Source: Enterovibrio sp045679545 (GTDB taxonomy: Bacteria > Pseudomonadota > Gammaproteobacteria > Enterobacterales > Vibrionaceae). From it: 64,000 bases of DNA. This document shows positions 28,739 through 38,384 of the stretch, in pieces. Position 1 is the stretch's first letter. Every line of letters begins with the position of its first letter. The stretch is from positions 1,116,001 through 1,180,000 of the forward strand of contig NZ_CP166194.1 in assembly GCF_045679545.1 (NCBI RefSeq). Reading direction: 5' to 3'. The translations under genes and the position numbers were made by a program. Below the pieces are notes generated by a model. The model saw nothing but the letters and a program-made list of their open reading frames with translations. It did not search any database and had not been told where the DNA came from.

Positions 28739-30301
28739 ATGCGAGTCAACAATCCAGTAACAGACAAGGAAGTCCGCTTTCCTGCTGATTACAACCTGCT
28801 CTCTACCACCGACACGCGCGGTATCATCAAATACGTAAGTAAAGAGTTTTGCGAAGTCGCTGGCTATACCCAAGACGAGTTGATTGGGCAACCCCATAAC
28901 ATGGTTCGACATCCATCAATGCCGCCAGCGGCATTCCAGAATATGTGGGACTACATCAAAAACGGTCGGTCATGGATGGGCATGGTGAAAAACCGCGCCA
29001 AAAACGGTGACCACTACTGGGTTAACGCTTTTGCATCACCGATTAAACAAAATGGTCAGATCGTCGAATTTCAGTCTGTCCGTATGGTGCCAGACCGCAA
29101 AGCGGTTGAACGTGCAGAAAAAGTGTACCCACTCCTGTTAGCGGGCAAAACGCCATCAGCATTGAAAATGCCGCGCACGCGCCTTTGGCAGCGTGCCGTA
29201 ATGTGGTTTGTTCCTGGTGCTGTTCTAGCGGGTGCTGCGGGTTTCTTTGCAGGCTTTGCAGCGTCGGTTGCCGTCCAATTGCTATTCTCTATTGTCGCTA
29301 TTTTTATGTTGACTCGCCGATTAGAAAGTGTCACCAAATTAGCTAAAGATGCTTATGACAACCCACTTATGGAATATCTCTACAACGGTGCCATCGATGA
29401 TGTGTCTGAAATAGAGCTTGCACTAAAAATGCGTGCAGCAGAGTTGAATGCTGTGGTTGGTCGAATTATGGACGGCAGTGACCAAGTTCTTGATGCGGCA
29501 AATACCGCGAAAAATAATGGTCAGAGAACGGCAGATAATCTAGATAAGCAGAATGCAGAAACGGACCAAATAGCCGCGGCTATTAATGAAATGTCCGCCA
29601 CTGCGAACGACATGTCAGGAAACACCCAAAGTGCTTCCGACGCTGCGACTGAAGCGCAAGATGCGACGCTTGCGGGTATGGAAACGGTGGGTAAAACCGT
29701 CGATGCCATCCAGAATCTGTCGAAGCAGCTCAGTTCCGCTTCAAGTGTTATTTCTGAATTAGAAGCACATGGTAAACGGATTGGTGCGGTTTCAGATGTT
29801 ATTCAAGGTATTGCGGAGCAGACAAACTTGCTGGCACTGAATGCTGCGATTGAAGCCGCACGTGCCGGTGAGCAGGGTCGAGGGTTTGCGGTGGTTGCAG
29901 ATGAAGTTCGAGCATTGGCTCAGCGAACTCAAGAATCAACGTCTGAGATACAAGATGTTATCTCGAAAATCCAAAACGGTACTCAACAGGCTGTGGACGC
30001 GATGGCGCGAGGCACGACGCTATCAGAAGAGTGCGTTGCTAGCGCAGAACAGGCAGGGGATGTGCTTCGTCGCTCGCAAGAGCTGGTGACTGATATCAAT
30101 GACCGTAACCATCAAATAGCGACGGCAGTACAAGAGCAGGCTGCAGTGTCTAATGAAATGAATGGCAACATTCAATCAGTGTCTGAACTGTCGCAGGAAA
30201 CCATCAGTATTGCGCGAGAATCGGTGCTCGAAGCGCAGCAGTTGTTTGATGCCTTGGGCGATCAGAAACGACTGGTGATGCAGTTCCGTCGCACTTCCTA
30301 G
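28739..30301 (+). CDS. Aer-like chemoreceptor with N-terminal PAS domain
   Basis: Cytoplasmic-sensing methyl-accepting chemotaxis protein, probably an energy or oxygen taxis transducer. A PAS domain (about 18-120; GYTQDELIGQPHNMVRHPSM is the typical Aer segment) comes first, then a double membrane hairpin at about 153-192 with no large periplasmic loop, a linker, and the signalling domain whose tip has EQTNLLALNAAIEAARAG. The first PAS cofactor residues of Aer (FAD) cannot be judged by eye. 520 residues. Vibrio genomes carry several such receptors, so the orthology to E. coli Aer is not certain. Confidence 0.9.
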   Translation: MRVNNPVTDKEVRFPADYNLLSTTDTRGIIKYVSKEFCEVAGYTQDELIGQPHNMVRHPSMPPAAFQNMWDYIKNGRSWMGMVKNRAKNGDHYWVNAFASPIKQNGQIVEFQSVRMVPDRKAVERAEKVYPLLLAGKTPSALKMPRTRLWQRAVMWFVPGAVLAGAAGFFAGFAASVAVQLLFSIVAIFMLTRRLESVTKLAKDAYDNPLMEYLYNGAIDDVSEIELALKMRAAELNAVVGRIMDGSDQVLDAANTAKNNGQRTADNLDKQNAETDQIAAAINEMSATANDMSGNTQSASDAATEAQDATLAGMETVGKTVDAIQNLSKQLSSASSVISELEAHGKRIGAVSDVIQGIAEQTNLLALNAAIEAARAGEQGRGFAVVADEVRALAQRTQESTSEIQDVISKIQNGTQQAVDAMARGTTLSEECVASAEQAGDVLRRSQELVTDINDRNHQIATAVQEQAAVSNEMNGNIQSVSELSQETISIARESVLEAQQLFDALGDQKRLVMQFRRTS

Positions 30302-30319
30302 CGCGGATAGTGACACATA

Positions 30320-30350
30320 TAAAGGCCAGCTTTTGCTGGCCTTCTGTTTT
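30320..30350 (+). terminator. Terminator of the Aer-like receptor
   Basis: Stem AAGGCCAGC/GCTGGCCTT with TTTT loop, then a T-rich tract. Confidence 0.85.
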
Positions 30351-30413
30351 TGGGTTGTCCCGTTCCTAAAAGGTTGATTCCCTCACAAAGGCTAACCTTG
30401 ATTGAGGCGCTTT

Positions 30414-31241
30414 TTAGGCCGTTTGACGGGGGCTTGGCAGCGCGTGCTGAATGTTCTTAGCTTCCTGCATTTTATTAACGAGCACGTCATCAGTGCGAAT
30501 AGTCAGTTCTCGATCAAAAAGGTGAAGCAAGATAACGCTGAGGTCTTGACTGATTTTGATCAAAGAGGAGACGGGTACATCACCTTCTTCTGAACGAATG
30601 ACTGAATCAAAACGACTTTCGACGCGGTCAAATGCGAGTGACGCTTCTGCACTCGAAATGAGCGACAGTTGATAAAGGCGCTTTTGAAGAATTCGACTTT
30701 GTAAACTGACAGATTGCCAAGAAGCGGTTTTACCCTCCATCAAGCGCATAGTCGCTTGCTCAAAGCGCAATTGGGACTCTTTCGTATCAATCCACGTTTG
30801 CCAAAACGCCTGGTATTCTTCATACATAGCATCATGTTTACTTTCGGCGATATATGAACGGGCAATTTCGTCGATGATATAGATAAGATGGTCAGACGTG
30901 CGATGATGTATTGCATACCAGCCTGCTTTTGATTGGTTTGGCAAAGAGGATATTGCCTGCTCCATGCGCGCGCTTAGCACGCGAAAAAGTGGGCGCTGTG
31001 GGTTATTGCATGATGTTTGCAATTCTTCACAAAACTCGAGGATTTCATCTCTTGCTTTAGACGCTTGCGGTGACTGAGGGCAGCGTACATAGCGCGTATT
31101 ATGTTCGTGAAGCATCCACAATAAAGAACGAAGACTGCTTATTTGTGAACGGTAGTGTTGGCGACGGGTTTCCTTTGTACTCGAGACACTTTTGCCAAGC
31201 TGTACTAACCAAGTTGGAGTGATTGCGCGTAATAGTGACAT
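30414..31241 (-). CDS. Uncharacterised helical protein
   Basis: 275 residues, no signal peptide or membrane segment, predicted by composition to be mostly helical and rich in Ser, Gln and Arg. I do not recognise a family. A good ribosome site (GAGGAA) precedes the ATG, and the frame is long, so it is very probably a gene. It is convergent with the Aer-like receptor and divergent in orientation from nothing close; metG lies upstream on the same strand but a terminator separates them. Segments such as SLQSRILQKRLYQLSLIS near 180-197 look amphipathic. Function unknown. Confidence 0.7.
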   Translation of the reverse strand: MSLLRAITPTWLVQLGKSVSSTKETRRQHYRSQISSLRSLLWMLHEHNTRYVRCPQSPQASKARDEILEFCEELQTSCNNPQRPLFRVLSARMEQAISSLPNQSKAGWYAIHHRTSDHLIYIIDEIARSYIAESKHDAMYEEYQAFWQTWIDTKESQLRFEQATMRLMEGKTASWQSVSLQSRILQKRLYQLSLISSAEASLAFDRVESRFDSVIRSEEGDVPVSSLIKISQDLSVILLHLFDRELTIRTDDVLVNKMQEAKNIQHALPSPRQTA

Positions 31242-31475
31242 ATCTTTTTCCTCACATTCAGAGCCTGAACAGGTATTGCAGGAGATATGCCAACAGTTGA
31301 GTTTAATAAAAACAATGAGTTAAATTTTTCGCGGTTGTCATGTGTACATCACTGAAGCATTGTTGAACCAATACGGTGCAATACGTGAGTGAGAAAGTGG
31401 GCAGATCGGTTTGTGAGGTTATTCGGGTATAGGGCGCGTTGTTCTTATTCCCAAATCAAGCGATATGACAGATAA

Positions 31476-31508
31476 AAAGAGGGAGCCAAATTGGCCCCCT
31501 CTTTGTTT
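31476..31508 (-). terminator. Terminator of metG
   Basis: AGAGGG-AGCCAA and TTGGC-CCCCTCT pair with one bulge; the minus strand ends in a T-run. The rest of 31242-31540 shows no gene. Confidence 0.75.
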
Positions 31509-31540
31509 TTGTGTTGTATTCGTGACAAATAACTGTGTGA

Positions 31541-33592
31541 TTACATCACACGCATGCCAGCTTGTGCGCCTTCGTGTGGTTCAAGTAACCACAAGTCTTT
31601 ACCACCCGGACCAGCGGCCAGAATCATACCTTCGGACATACCGAACTTCATTTTGCGTGGCTTGAGGTTAGCAACGACGACAGTGTATTTTCCGACCAAA
31701 TCTTCAGGGTTATAAGCCGATTTGATACCAGAGAATACTTGGCGTGTCTCACCACCGAGGTCAAGTTGGAATTTCAGCAACTTATCCGCTTTAGGCACAG
31801 ATTCACACGAGATGATTTTCGCGATGCGAAGGTCAACTTTCGCAAAATCATCAAACTCGATTTCAGACGCGATTGGCTCGTCTACTAGGGGGCTTTTTGC
31901 TTTTGCAGCGTCTGCTTTTTCCGCGAGCGCTTTCTCTGCTGCAGCATCTTCTTTTGACGTCTCTACCATGGCTTCAACGTGTTTAGGATCGATACGGCTG
32001 AACAGTGCTTTGAACGGGCTAACGGTATGGTCAGTCAGCGGTTGCGCGATGCCTTCCCACGTTAGCGTTTCATTCAAGAATGCTTCAGTACGTAACGCCA
32101 GTTCAGGCATAACGGGTTTCAGGTATGCCATGAGCACACGGAACAAGTTAATACCCATTGAGCAGATCGCTTGAAGCTCGGCATCTTTGCCTTCTTCTTT
32201 CGCAACAACCCAAGGTGCTTTCTCATCAACGTATTGGTTCGCTTTGTCTGCCAGCGCCATGATCTCGCGGATAGCTCGGCTAAATTCACGTTTCTCGTAC
32301 AGTTCGCCAATACGTTCTGCTGCGCCAGCAAATTCTGCGTAAAGCTCAGGCTCAGCACATTCAGCAGATAACTTACCGTCGAAACGCTTAGCGATGAAAC
32401 CTGCATTACGAGAGGCAAGGTTAACCACTTTGTTGACGATGTCTGAGTTTACACGCTGAACAAAGTCGTCCAGATTCAAATCAAGGTCATCAATGCGGTT
32501 GTTGAGCTTAGCCGTATAGTAGTAACGCAAGCACTCTGGATCCAAATGTTTCAAATAGGTGCTCGCTTTCACGAACGTTCCTTTTGATTTAGACATTTTA
32601 GCGCCATTGACCGTGACGTAACCGTGAACAAACACATTGGTTGGTTTACGGAATCCAGCGCCTTCAAGCATCGCAGGCCAGAATAGGCTGTGGAAATAGA
32701 CAATATCTTTACCGATGAAGTGATACAGCTCAGTGGTGCTGTCTTTCTTCCAGTACTCGTCAAAATCAACATGGCTATTTTTGTCACAATAGTTCTTGAA
32801 TGAACCCATATAGCCAATTGGTGCGTCTAGCCAAACGTAAAAATATTTACCCGGCTCACCTGGAATTTCAAAACCGAAGTAAGGGGCATCGCGAGAAATA
32901 TCCCACTGCTGCAGACCCGTTTCGAACCACTCAGCCATTTTGTTCGCGGTTTCGTCTTGCAACGCACCCGATGTCGTCCAAGCTTTTAGCATGTCTTCGA
33001 ACTGTGGAAGGTCAAAGAAGAAATGCACAGAGTCTTTCATAACAGGTGTTGCGCCGCTAACCGCTGATTTTGGGTTGATCAAATCGGTTGGGCTGTAGGT
33101 TTCACCGCAGTTGTCGCAGTTGTCACCATACTGGTCTTCTGCGCCACATTTCGGGCAGGTGCCTTTGACGAAACGGTCAGGCAAGAACATTTCTTTTTCA
33201 GGATCGAAAAGTTGCGAAATGGTACGACTGTTGATGAAACCGTTGTTTTTCAGCTGAGTATAGATGTACGAAGCCAGCTCACGGTTTTCGTCACTGTGAG
33301 TGCTATGGTAGTTGTCAAAGCTAATGTCAAAGCCGGCGAAATCTGCTTCATGCTCTTTCTGCATCGCCGCAATCATGGCTTCCGGTTCAATGCCCAACTG
33401 CTGTGCTTTCAGCATGATAGGGGTTCCGTGCGCATCGTCGGCACAAATGAAGTTGACAATGTTGCCACGTAGGCGCTGATAACGCACCCATACATCTGCC
33501 TGAATATGCTCAAGCATATGACCCAAATGAATGGAGCCATTCGCGTAAGGCAGGGCACAGGTAACCAGAATTTTACGTTGGTTTGCAGCCAT
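31541..33592 (-). CDS. metG: Methionyl-tRNA synthetase
   Basis: Class I synthetase. The HIGH motif appears as SIHLGHMLEH near 20-29, a zinc knuckle with two CxxC pairs (GTCPKCGAEDQYGDNCDNC) near 145-162, and KMSKS near 332-336. The C-terminal 110 residues form the EMAP-like tRNA-binding/dimer domain (FDDFAKVDLRIAKI to LKPRKMKFGMSEGM). Length 683 fits gammaproteobacterial MetG. Divergent from apbC, as in E. coli metG/mrp. Confidence 0.97.
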   Translation of the reverse strand: MAANQRKILVTCALPYANGSIHLGHMLEHIQADVWVRYQRLRGNIVNFICADDAHGTPIMLKAQQLGIEPEAMIAAMQKEHEADFAGFDISFDNYHSTHSDENRELASYIYTQLKNNGFINSRTISQLFDPEKEMFLPDRFVKGTCPKCGAEDQYGDNCDNCGETYSPTDLINPKSAVSGATPVMKDSVHFFFDLPQFEDMLKAWTTSGALQDETANKMAEWFETGLQQWDISRDAPYFGFEIPGEPGKYFYVWLDAPIGYMGSFKNYCDKNSHVDFDEYWKKDSTTELYHFIGKDIVYFHSLFWPAMLEGAGFRKPTNVFVHGYVTVNGAKMSKSKGTFVKASTYLKHLDPECLRYYYTAKLNNRIDDLDLNLDDFVQRVNSDIVNKVVNLASRNAGFIAKRFDGKLSAECAEPELYAEFAGAAERIGELYEKREFSRAIREIMALADKANQYVDEKAPWVVAKEEGKDAELQAICSMGINLFRVLMAYLKPVMPELALRTEAFLNETLTWEGIAQPLTDHTVSPFKALFSRIDPKHVEAMVETSKEDAAAEKALAEKADAAKAKSPLVDEPIASEIEFDDFAKVDLRIAKIISCESVPKADKLLKFQLDLGGETRQVFSGIKSAYNPEDLVGKYTVVVANLKPRKMKFGMSEGMILAAGPGGKDLWLLEPHEGAQAGMRVM

Positions 33593-33859
33593 AATTTAGT
33601 TAGTTCGCTTTTGATAAATGAATCGAAAGAATGGCGCAAATATTACCTGATACACGTTGGAATGCCTAGCCTACATTGAGTTTGTCGCCGTCTGGAGGGT
33701 GGTTTTAGTGCGGCGGATCGAAGGTGGATTGGCGAGATGAAAACCGTGCGATTTGGTTTGAATTTCATTAGGCTAGCAATAAGGACGCATGCGCGACACT
33801 TCGAATGCTGAAAAACGACGGCCATGAATGGTGTTCGTCACATTAATAGAGAGAGGGAT

Positions 33860-34918
33860 ATGTCAGACGTCATTACTTTGCTTAACCAGTTTCAACACCC
33901 CGCTTTGATCCCTGACTGGGCGAGTCATCCCGGCATTGTGACCGAATCCAAGCAAGGTGAAGTGAGCATCACTTTTCCCTTTGCGGCCAAAGATCTCATG
34001 GTTGAAATAGATGCTTGGTTAGGCGCACAAAAAGCCAATGGATACGCGGTCCCTGCAATCTCTATTCAACAGCGCGTCGTTCCGCTGAAGGCTGGTGAAA
34101 AATCACCAATAAAGGGCGTCAAGAATCTCATTGTCGTGAGTTCTGCAAAAGGCGGAGTGGGGAAATCGACGACCTCCGTGAACCTTGCTTTGGCACTGAG
34201 CGCACAGGGTGCAAAAGTCGGTCTTCTGGATGCAGATATTTACGGCCCGTCTGTGCCGATAATGCTTGGGACAAAGGGGAAGCAGCCCGTCACGCTTGAT
34301 GGCAAGAATATGGAACCTGTAGAAGCGCACGGTTTGTTTAGCAATTCTATTGGCTATCTTGTGCCCGACGAAAACGCCATGGTGTGGCGTGGCCCTATGG
34401 CATCTAAAGCGTTCGCGCAGTTGGTGAATGAAACTCGTTGGCCTGATTTGGATTATCTGGTGGTGGATATGCCACCGGGAACAGGCGATATTGCGCTAAG
34501 TATGGCGCAGCAATTCCCTATCACGGGGGCTGTGGTGGTGACAACGCCTCAGGATCTGGCATTAGCGGATGCGATTAAAGGCGTGACCATGTTCGATAAA
34601 GTGGCCGTGCCGGTGCTCGGTGTTATCGAGAACATGAGTTATCACATTTGTAGCCAATGCGGGCATCACGAAGCGATATTTGGTCAGGGTGGTGCAGAGA
34701 AAATGGCGAAGAGCCTCGATTTGTCGATTCTCGCGCAAATACCATTGCACATGAGCATTCGCGAAGACATTGATGCTGGCTGCCCAACTGTGGCTTCGAA
34801 GCCTGAGAGTGAGCACGCTGCGGTATATCGTCAATTGGCGCTGAGAATCGCTTGTCATCTTTATTGGAGCGGTGAACCCATCGCAGAGCAGATCTCAATT
34901 ACCACCCTGAAGGATTAG
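33860..34918 (+). CDS. apbC: Iron-sulfur cluster carrier ApbC (Mrp)
   Basis: P-loop NTPase that carries Fe-S clusters. Start at ATG of MSDVITLLNQF, preceded by GAGAGAGGG; an upstream in-frame ATG would add 12 unusual residues. N-terminal DUF59-like remnant (1-75), deviant Walker A SSAKGGVGKST at 94-104, and the cluster-binding C264xxC267 (HICSQCGHHE). 352 residues. Divergent from metG with 267 bp between, a gap with no other feature that I can name. Confidence 0.95.
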   Translation: MSDVITLLNQFQHPALIPDWASHPGIVTESKQGEVSITFPFAAKDLMVEIDAWLGAQKANGYAVPAISIQQRVVPLKAGEKSPIKGVKNLIVVSSAKGGVGKSTTSVNLALALSAQGAKVGLLDADIYGPSVPIMLGTKGKQPVTLDGKNMEPVEAHGLFSNSIGYLVPDENAMVWRGPMASKAFAQLVNETRWPDLDYLVVDMPPGTGDIALSMAQQFPITGAVVVTTPQDLALADAIKGVTMFDKVAVPVLGVIENMSYHICSQCGHHEAIFGQGGAEKMAKSLDLSILAQIPLHMSIREDIDAGCPTVASKPESEHAAVYRQLALRIACHLYWSGEPIAEQISITTLKD

Positions 34919-35091
34919 GTGGCGCTCTGCGAATAAAGAGTGAATTGATGCGCAAAGCCAATGAACCTTGATGAAACATTGCTCAGTTTGCTTTTATTTG
35001 AGAGTTTCATCACATATTTAGATGGCGCGAGCGCATCCAACTCCCTATAATCAGGCGGTTTATTTCTCGCCAAACTTCCGGGTATTCGTAT

Positions 35092-35733
35092 ATGAGTGAC
35101 AACAACCAATGTGTCATTATCGGTATTGCAGGCGCATCTGCATCCGGTAAAAGTCTGATCGCCAGCACTATTTATAAGGAATTAAGGGAAAAAGTCGGCG
35201 ATCATCAGATCGGTGTTATCACGGAAGATCGCTACTATCGCGACCAAAGTCACCTAAGCATGGAAGATCGCGTTAAAACTAACTACGACCATCCTCAAGC
35301 GCTGGACCATGACTTGCTTTGCAAGCACCTCCAAGCCCTGATGGAAGGCAAGGCGGTGGAAGTACCGCAATACAGCTATGCAGAGCATACGCGCATGGAA
35401 GCAACCACCACGTTGACGCCTAAGAAAGTGATCATCTTGGAAGGTATTTTATTGCTGACAGATCCTCGTCTTCGTGAACTGATGCACGCGAGCATCTTTA
35501 TGGATACCCCACTAGACATTTGTTTGCTCCGCCGTGTTAAGCGTGACGTTGCTGAACGTGGTCGCACTATGGAATCTGTGCTGGCTCAGTATCAGAAGAC
35601 AGTCCGCCCAATGTTCATGCAGTTCATTGAGCCATCTAAACAGTACGCGGACATTATTGTCCCGCGCGGTGGTAAGAACCGCATCGCGATTGATGTGCTA
35701 AAAGCACACATTGCAAAACTGCTAAAATCATAA
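35092..35733 (+). CDS. udk: Uridine kinase
   Basis: Phosphorylates uridine and cytidine in pyrimidine salvage. P-loop GASASGKSL at 14-22, then EDRYYRDQSHLS, NYDHPQALDHDLL (the D for substrate), and RRVKRDVAERGR. 213 residues as in E. coli. Followed by asmA as in E. coli (udk-asmA), though here a terminator lies between. Confidence 0.97.
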   Translation: MSDNNQCVIIGIAGASASGKSLIASTIYKELREKVGDHQIGVITEDRYYRDQSHLSMEDRVKTNYDHPQALDHDLLCKHLQALMEGKAVEVPQYSYAEHTRMEATTTLTPKKVIILEGILLLTDPRLRELMHASIFMDTPLDICLLRRVKRDVAERGRTMESVLAQYQKTVRPMFMQFIEPSKQYADIIVPRGGKNRIAIDVLKAHIAKLLKS

Positions 35734-35741
35734 TCAACAAG

Positions 35742-35765
35742 AAGCCGGCGAAGTCCGGCTTTTTG
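35742..35765 (+). terminator. Terminator of udk
   Basis: Stem AGCCGG/CCGGCT and five Ts. Confidence 0.8.
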
Positions 35766-36098
35766 CTATCTGTTACTTAGATAAACTGAATAACACGACT
35801 CTGCGTCAATGCTCCGGACAAATGTGACTTTAAGTGAATCGTCTGGGTATTCAACAGATAGAATTCATCGAGTTCTCACATCCTGCTGCCCTGCAGTGCC
35901 CCTCCAATCGTAAATGACAAAAGTGAACCACCAAGATCAGCTAGGCTCTGTGGCTCAATGGCTTCAATAAGATTGATTTTACGTGTTTTATCATGCGAAA
36001 AAGCGGAAACGAGAATATGTGATGCAGCATTTTGCTTCATAATTCGTTAGGCTTTTACTGTTATCTAAAATGCATCTCACAAGGAACTGATTGTCATC
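35766..36098. other. udk-asmA intergenic region
   Basis: 333 bp with no recognised gene. The minus strand from 36040 has an open frame of about 55-60 codons (starts MKQNAASHILVSAFSHDKTR, later a Gly-rich GGSLLSFTIGGALQG) whose composition is protein-like, but I see no ribosome site and no homology. It may be a small gene, a decayed gene, or chance. The asmA promoter must be in the right half. Confidence 0.35.
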
Positions 36099-38261
36099 AT
36101 GAAAAAGCTTCTCTACATCCTGCTAGGACTGGTGCTATTGGTGGTGGTAGCGATAGGCGTGCTTGTTGCTGTCATTAACCCCAATGATTTTAAGCCACTG
36201 ATTGCTGACGAAGTCAAAAAAGCCACGGGTCGGGAGCTGGTGATCGATGGCGATATCAGCTGGCGCTTCTGGCCAAGCTTGGGTTTATCGGTTGAAAAAC
36301 TGGCTTTCAAAAACCCACAAGGCTTTGCGGAGCCTGATATGTTGAAACTCGATCGTGCGGATATGTCAGTTGCCGTGATGCCACTTATGTCCGACACACT
36401 CGATATTGGCGTGGTTAGTCTGTATGGCGCACATGTATTCATTCAAACGTTGCCGAATGGCAAAAGTAACCTCGATGGCTTAGCGGGTGAAGAACAACCG
36501 GCGCAAAATGGCTCTGACACTGCCGCTAACGAGCCAGCATCTTCACCTTCTTCTGAGCCAGCCAAAGACAGTGGCACTGCAAACGCGTGGACCATCGCTA
36601 TCGGTGGTTTAGATTTGGTTGATGCCAGCGCCGTTGTGCGAGATGACCAAACCCATGCGGTGAGTGAAATCAGCAAGCTAAACCTAAACATCGGCAAACT
36701 GGCGACCGGCCTTTGGGTCCCCGTCGAGTTTAATGTCGTTGGTAAACAAAACGCGATGGCATTCACCGCCAAGGGCAGCACCGAAGCCCTGCTAGAGAAA
36801 GTTTTGATGGACTCTCAGCTTCGCCAGCTTTCCCTCTCAGCAACCCTCCAAGATACGAGCATGAAACTGGACAGCATATCGCTGACTGCTGACCAAGTTG
36901 CTTTAGCAATACCAGCGGCTATTGAGTTCTCGGCCAAAGGTCAGGCTAATGACTTGGTGTTTGATACATCAGGCAAGGTGTCTGTGACGGTTGATAAGGA
37001 CATCGACATTATTCGTGCTTCTGGCATCAATATTACGACGACACTGAATGGAAAATCCTTACCACGGCCAGAAATGAAGGTTGGGCTAAAAGGTGACGCC
37101 GTTTTTGACAACAAAGCACAAAAATTAACCCTAAGCCAATTGGTTGCCAATCTAGATGAACTGGTGGTAGATGGGAATGCGTCGGTTGCTCTAGCGGATA
37201 TCCCAGCGGTTCGATTTGACCTTCGTAGTCCTAAAATCGATGTCGATGCTTTCCTTGGAAACCAGCAAGCGGCTAAGCCTGCTGAGTCAAAAACAAGCGC
37301 GCCGGCAGGTTCTGGTTCGGGCGAACAATCACCAGCAGGACAGAAAGCACCATTGAGTGATGTTGAACCTGATCTTTCCGCCCTGAAAGGGTTGGATGTC
37401 GCGGGCAAAATTACGATTGGCCAGTTTGTGGCCAACAATGTCAAAGTCAGCGATGTGGTGACGACATTTGCTGTGAATCGCGGCAAAGTGAATTTGAGCC
37501 AATTTGACGCCAAGCTTTACGGCGGCACGGTGGCGGCACAGGGGTCATTGGACGCAACGGTGACACCCGCTCGCTATCGCGTCACGAAAGGTATCAAAAA
37601 CGTCGATGTTCAGCCATTGCTGATGGATGCTGCCAATCAAGACATTCTATCTGGTCGAGGCAATATTGATGTTAACGTCAATGGTGCTGGTCTATCTGAA
37701 AAACGCCTTCGCACAGGGATTACAGGGACTGTAGCGATTAACTTTGAGGATGGCTCAATTGACGGTATCAACATTCCTGAAATGATCCGAGAAGCCAAAG
37801 CAGCGTTGAAAGGTCAGCGAGCAGAATACGTTGAGGAAACCCGAAAAACAGATTTCAGCGGATTAACCGCCACATTCAATCTTGGCAACGGCATCGCATC
37901 AACACGGAACATGAAGATGGAAGCACCCGCCTTGCGTATCCGCAGTGAAGGACAGACAAACTTAATCAAAGAAAGTCTTGATTTTGAAGTGTTTGTTTCG
38001 GTAGTCGGCACCAGTAAAGGGCAGGGCGGCAAAGATGTCGACGAGCTAAAAGATGTCACCATTCCGGTTAAAATCGGCGGCACGTGGCAAGCGCCTAGTT
38101 ACAATCTTGATGTTAAAGCGCTGCTGACCAGTAACAAAGTGCTGGAAGACAAAGTCCGCAAAGAAGCTGAACGCGGTTTGGAAAAATTGCTGGGAGACAA
38201 AGCTGGCGATGACAAAGTAAAACAGGCTGCTGACAAGTTACTGAAAGGGCTGTTTAACTAA
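36099..38261 (+). CDS. asmA: AsmA family envelope protein
   Basis: Inner-membrane-anchored periplasmic protein of the AsmA/TamB bridge-like lipid-transfer superfamily; AsmA affects outer-membrane biogenesis. One N-terminal helix (about 4-25), the AsmA N-terminal domain (FKPLIADEVKKATGRELVIDG), then long beta-rich repeats and the AsmA C-terminal domain (about 480-650). Two low-complexity linkers rich in Ala/Ser/Pro (near 128-152 and 392-420) interrupt it, so the 720 residues exceed E. coli AsmA (617). Position after udk supports AsmA rather than a paralogue. Confidence 0.9.
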   Translation: MKKLLYILLGLVLLVVVAIGVLVAVINPNDFKPLIADEVKKATGRELVIDGDISWRFWPSLGLSVEKLAFKNPQGFAEPDMLKLDRADMSVAVMPLMSDTLDIGVVSLYGAHVFIQTLPNGKSNLDGLAGEEQPAQNGSDTAANEPASSPSSEPAKDSGTANAWTIAIGGLDLVDASAVVRDDQTHAVSEISKLNLNIGKLATGLWVPVEFNVVGKQNAMAFTAKGSTEALLEKVLMDSQLRQLSLSATLQDTSMKLDSISLTADQVALAIPAAIEFSAKGQANDLVFDTSGKVSVTVDKDIDIIRASGINITTTLNGKSLPRPEMKVGLKGDAVFDNKAQKLTLSQLVANLDELVVDGNASVALADIPAVRFDLRSPKIDVDAFLGNQQAAKPAESKTSAPAGSGSGEQSPAGQKAPLSDVEPDLSALKGLDVAGKITIGQFVANNVKVSDVVTTFAVNRGKVNLSQFDAKLYGGTVAAQGSLDATVTPARYRVTKGIKNVDVQPLLMDAANQDILSGRGNIDVNVNGAGLSEKRLRTGITGTVAINFEDGSIDGINIPEMIREAKAALKGQRAEYVEETRKTDFSGLTATFNLGNGIASTRNMKMEAPALRIRSEGQTNLIKESLDFEVFVSVVGTSKGQGGKDVDELKDVTIPVKIGGTWQAPSYNLDVKALLTSNKVLEDKVRKEAERGLEKLLGDKAGDDKVKQAADKLLKGLFN

Positions 38262-38285
38262 AACCGCTAAGATTCACAAATCAAT

Positions 38286-38344
38286 AAAAAGCCGCCTAGT
38301 GAAGTGACCCCGTAAAGTTGGACATTTCTGTTAAGCGGCTTTTT
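38286..38344. terminator. Terminator with unusually long loop between asmA and the CBS gene
   Basis: AAAAAGCCGC at 38286-38295 pairs with GCGGCTTTTT at 38335-38344, a bidirectional terminator stem for the two convergent genes. The loop is 39 nt, far longer than normal, and contains an IS3-like end (next entry). Confidence 0.7.
38300..38325 (+). mobile_element. IS3-family-like terminal repeat relic
   Basis: TGAAGTGACCCCGTAAAGTT followed by GGACAT resembles, from memory, the ends of IS3-family (IS150-like) insertion sequences, which begin TG and read about TGTAGTGACCCC-AAAAGTTGGACA. There is no transposase and no second end nearby, so it is a solo end or relic lying inside the terminator loop. 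Confidence 0.5.
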
Positions 38345-38384
38345 CATACCTGATTGCTATCTTCGAGCGTGGGTATTTAGCTGC

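Noticed and set aside
36941..37513. 190-codon minus-strand frame
   Set aside because: Antisense of asmA; no ribosome site and no family.
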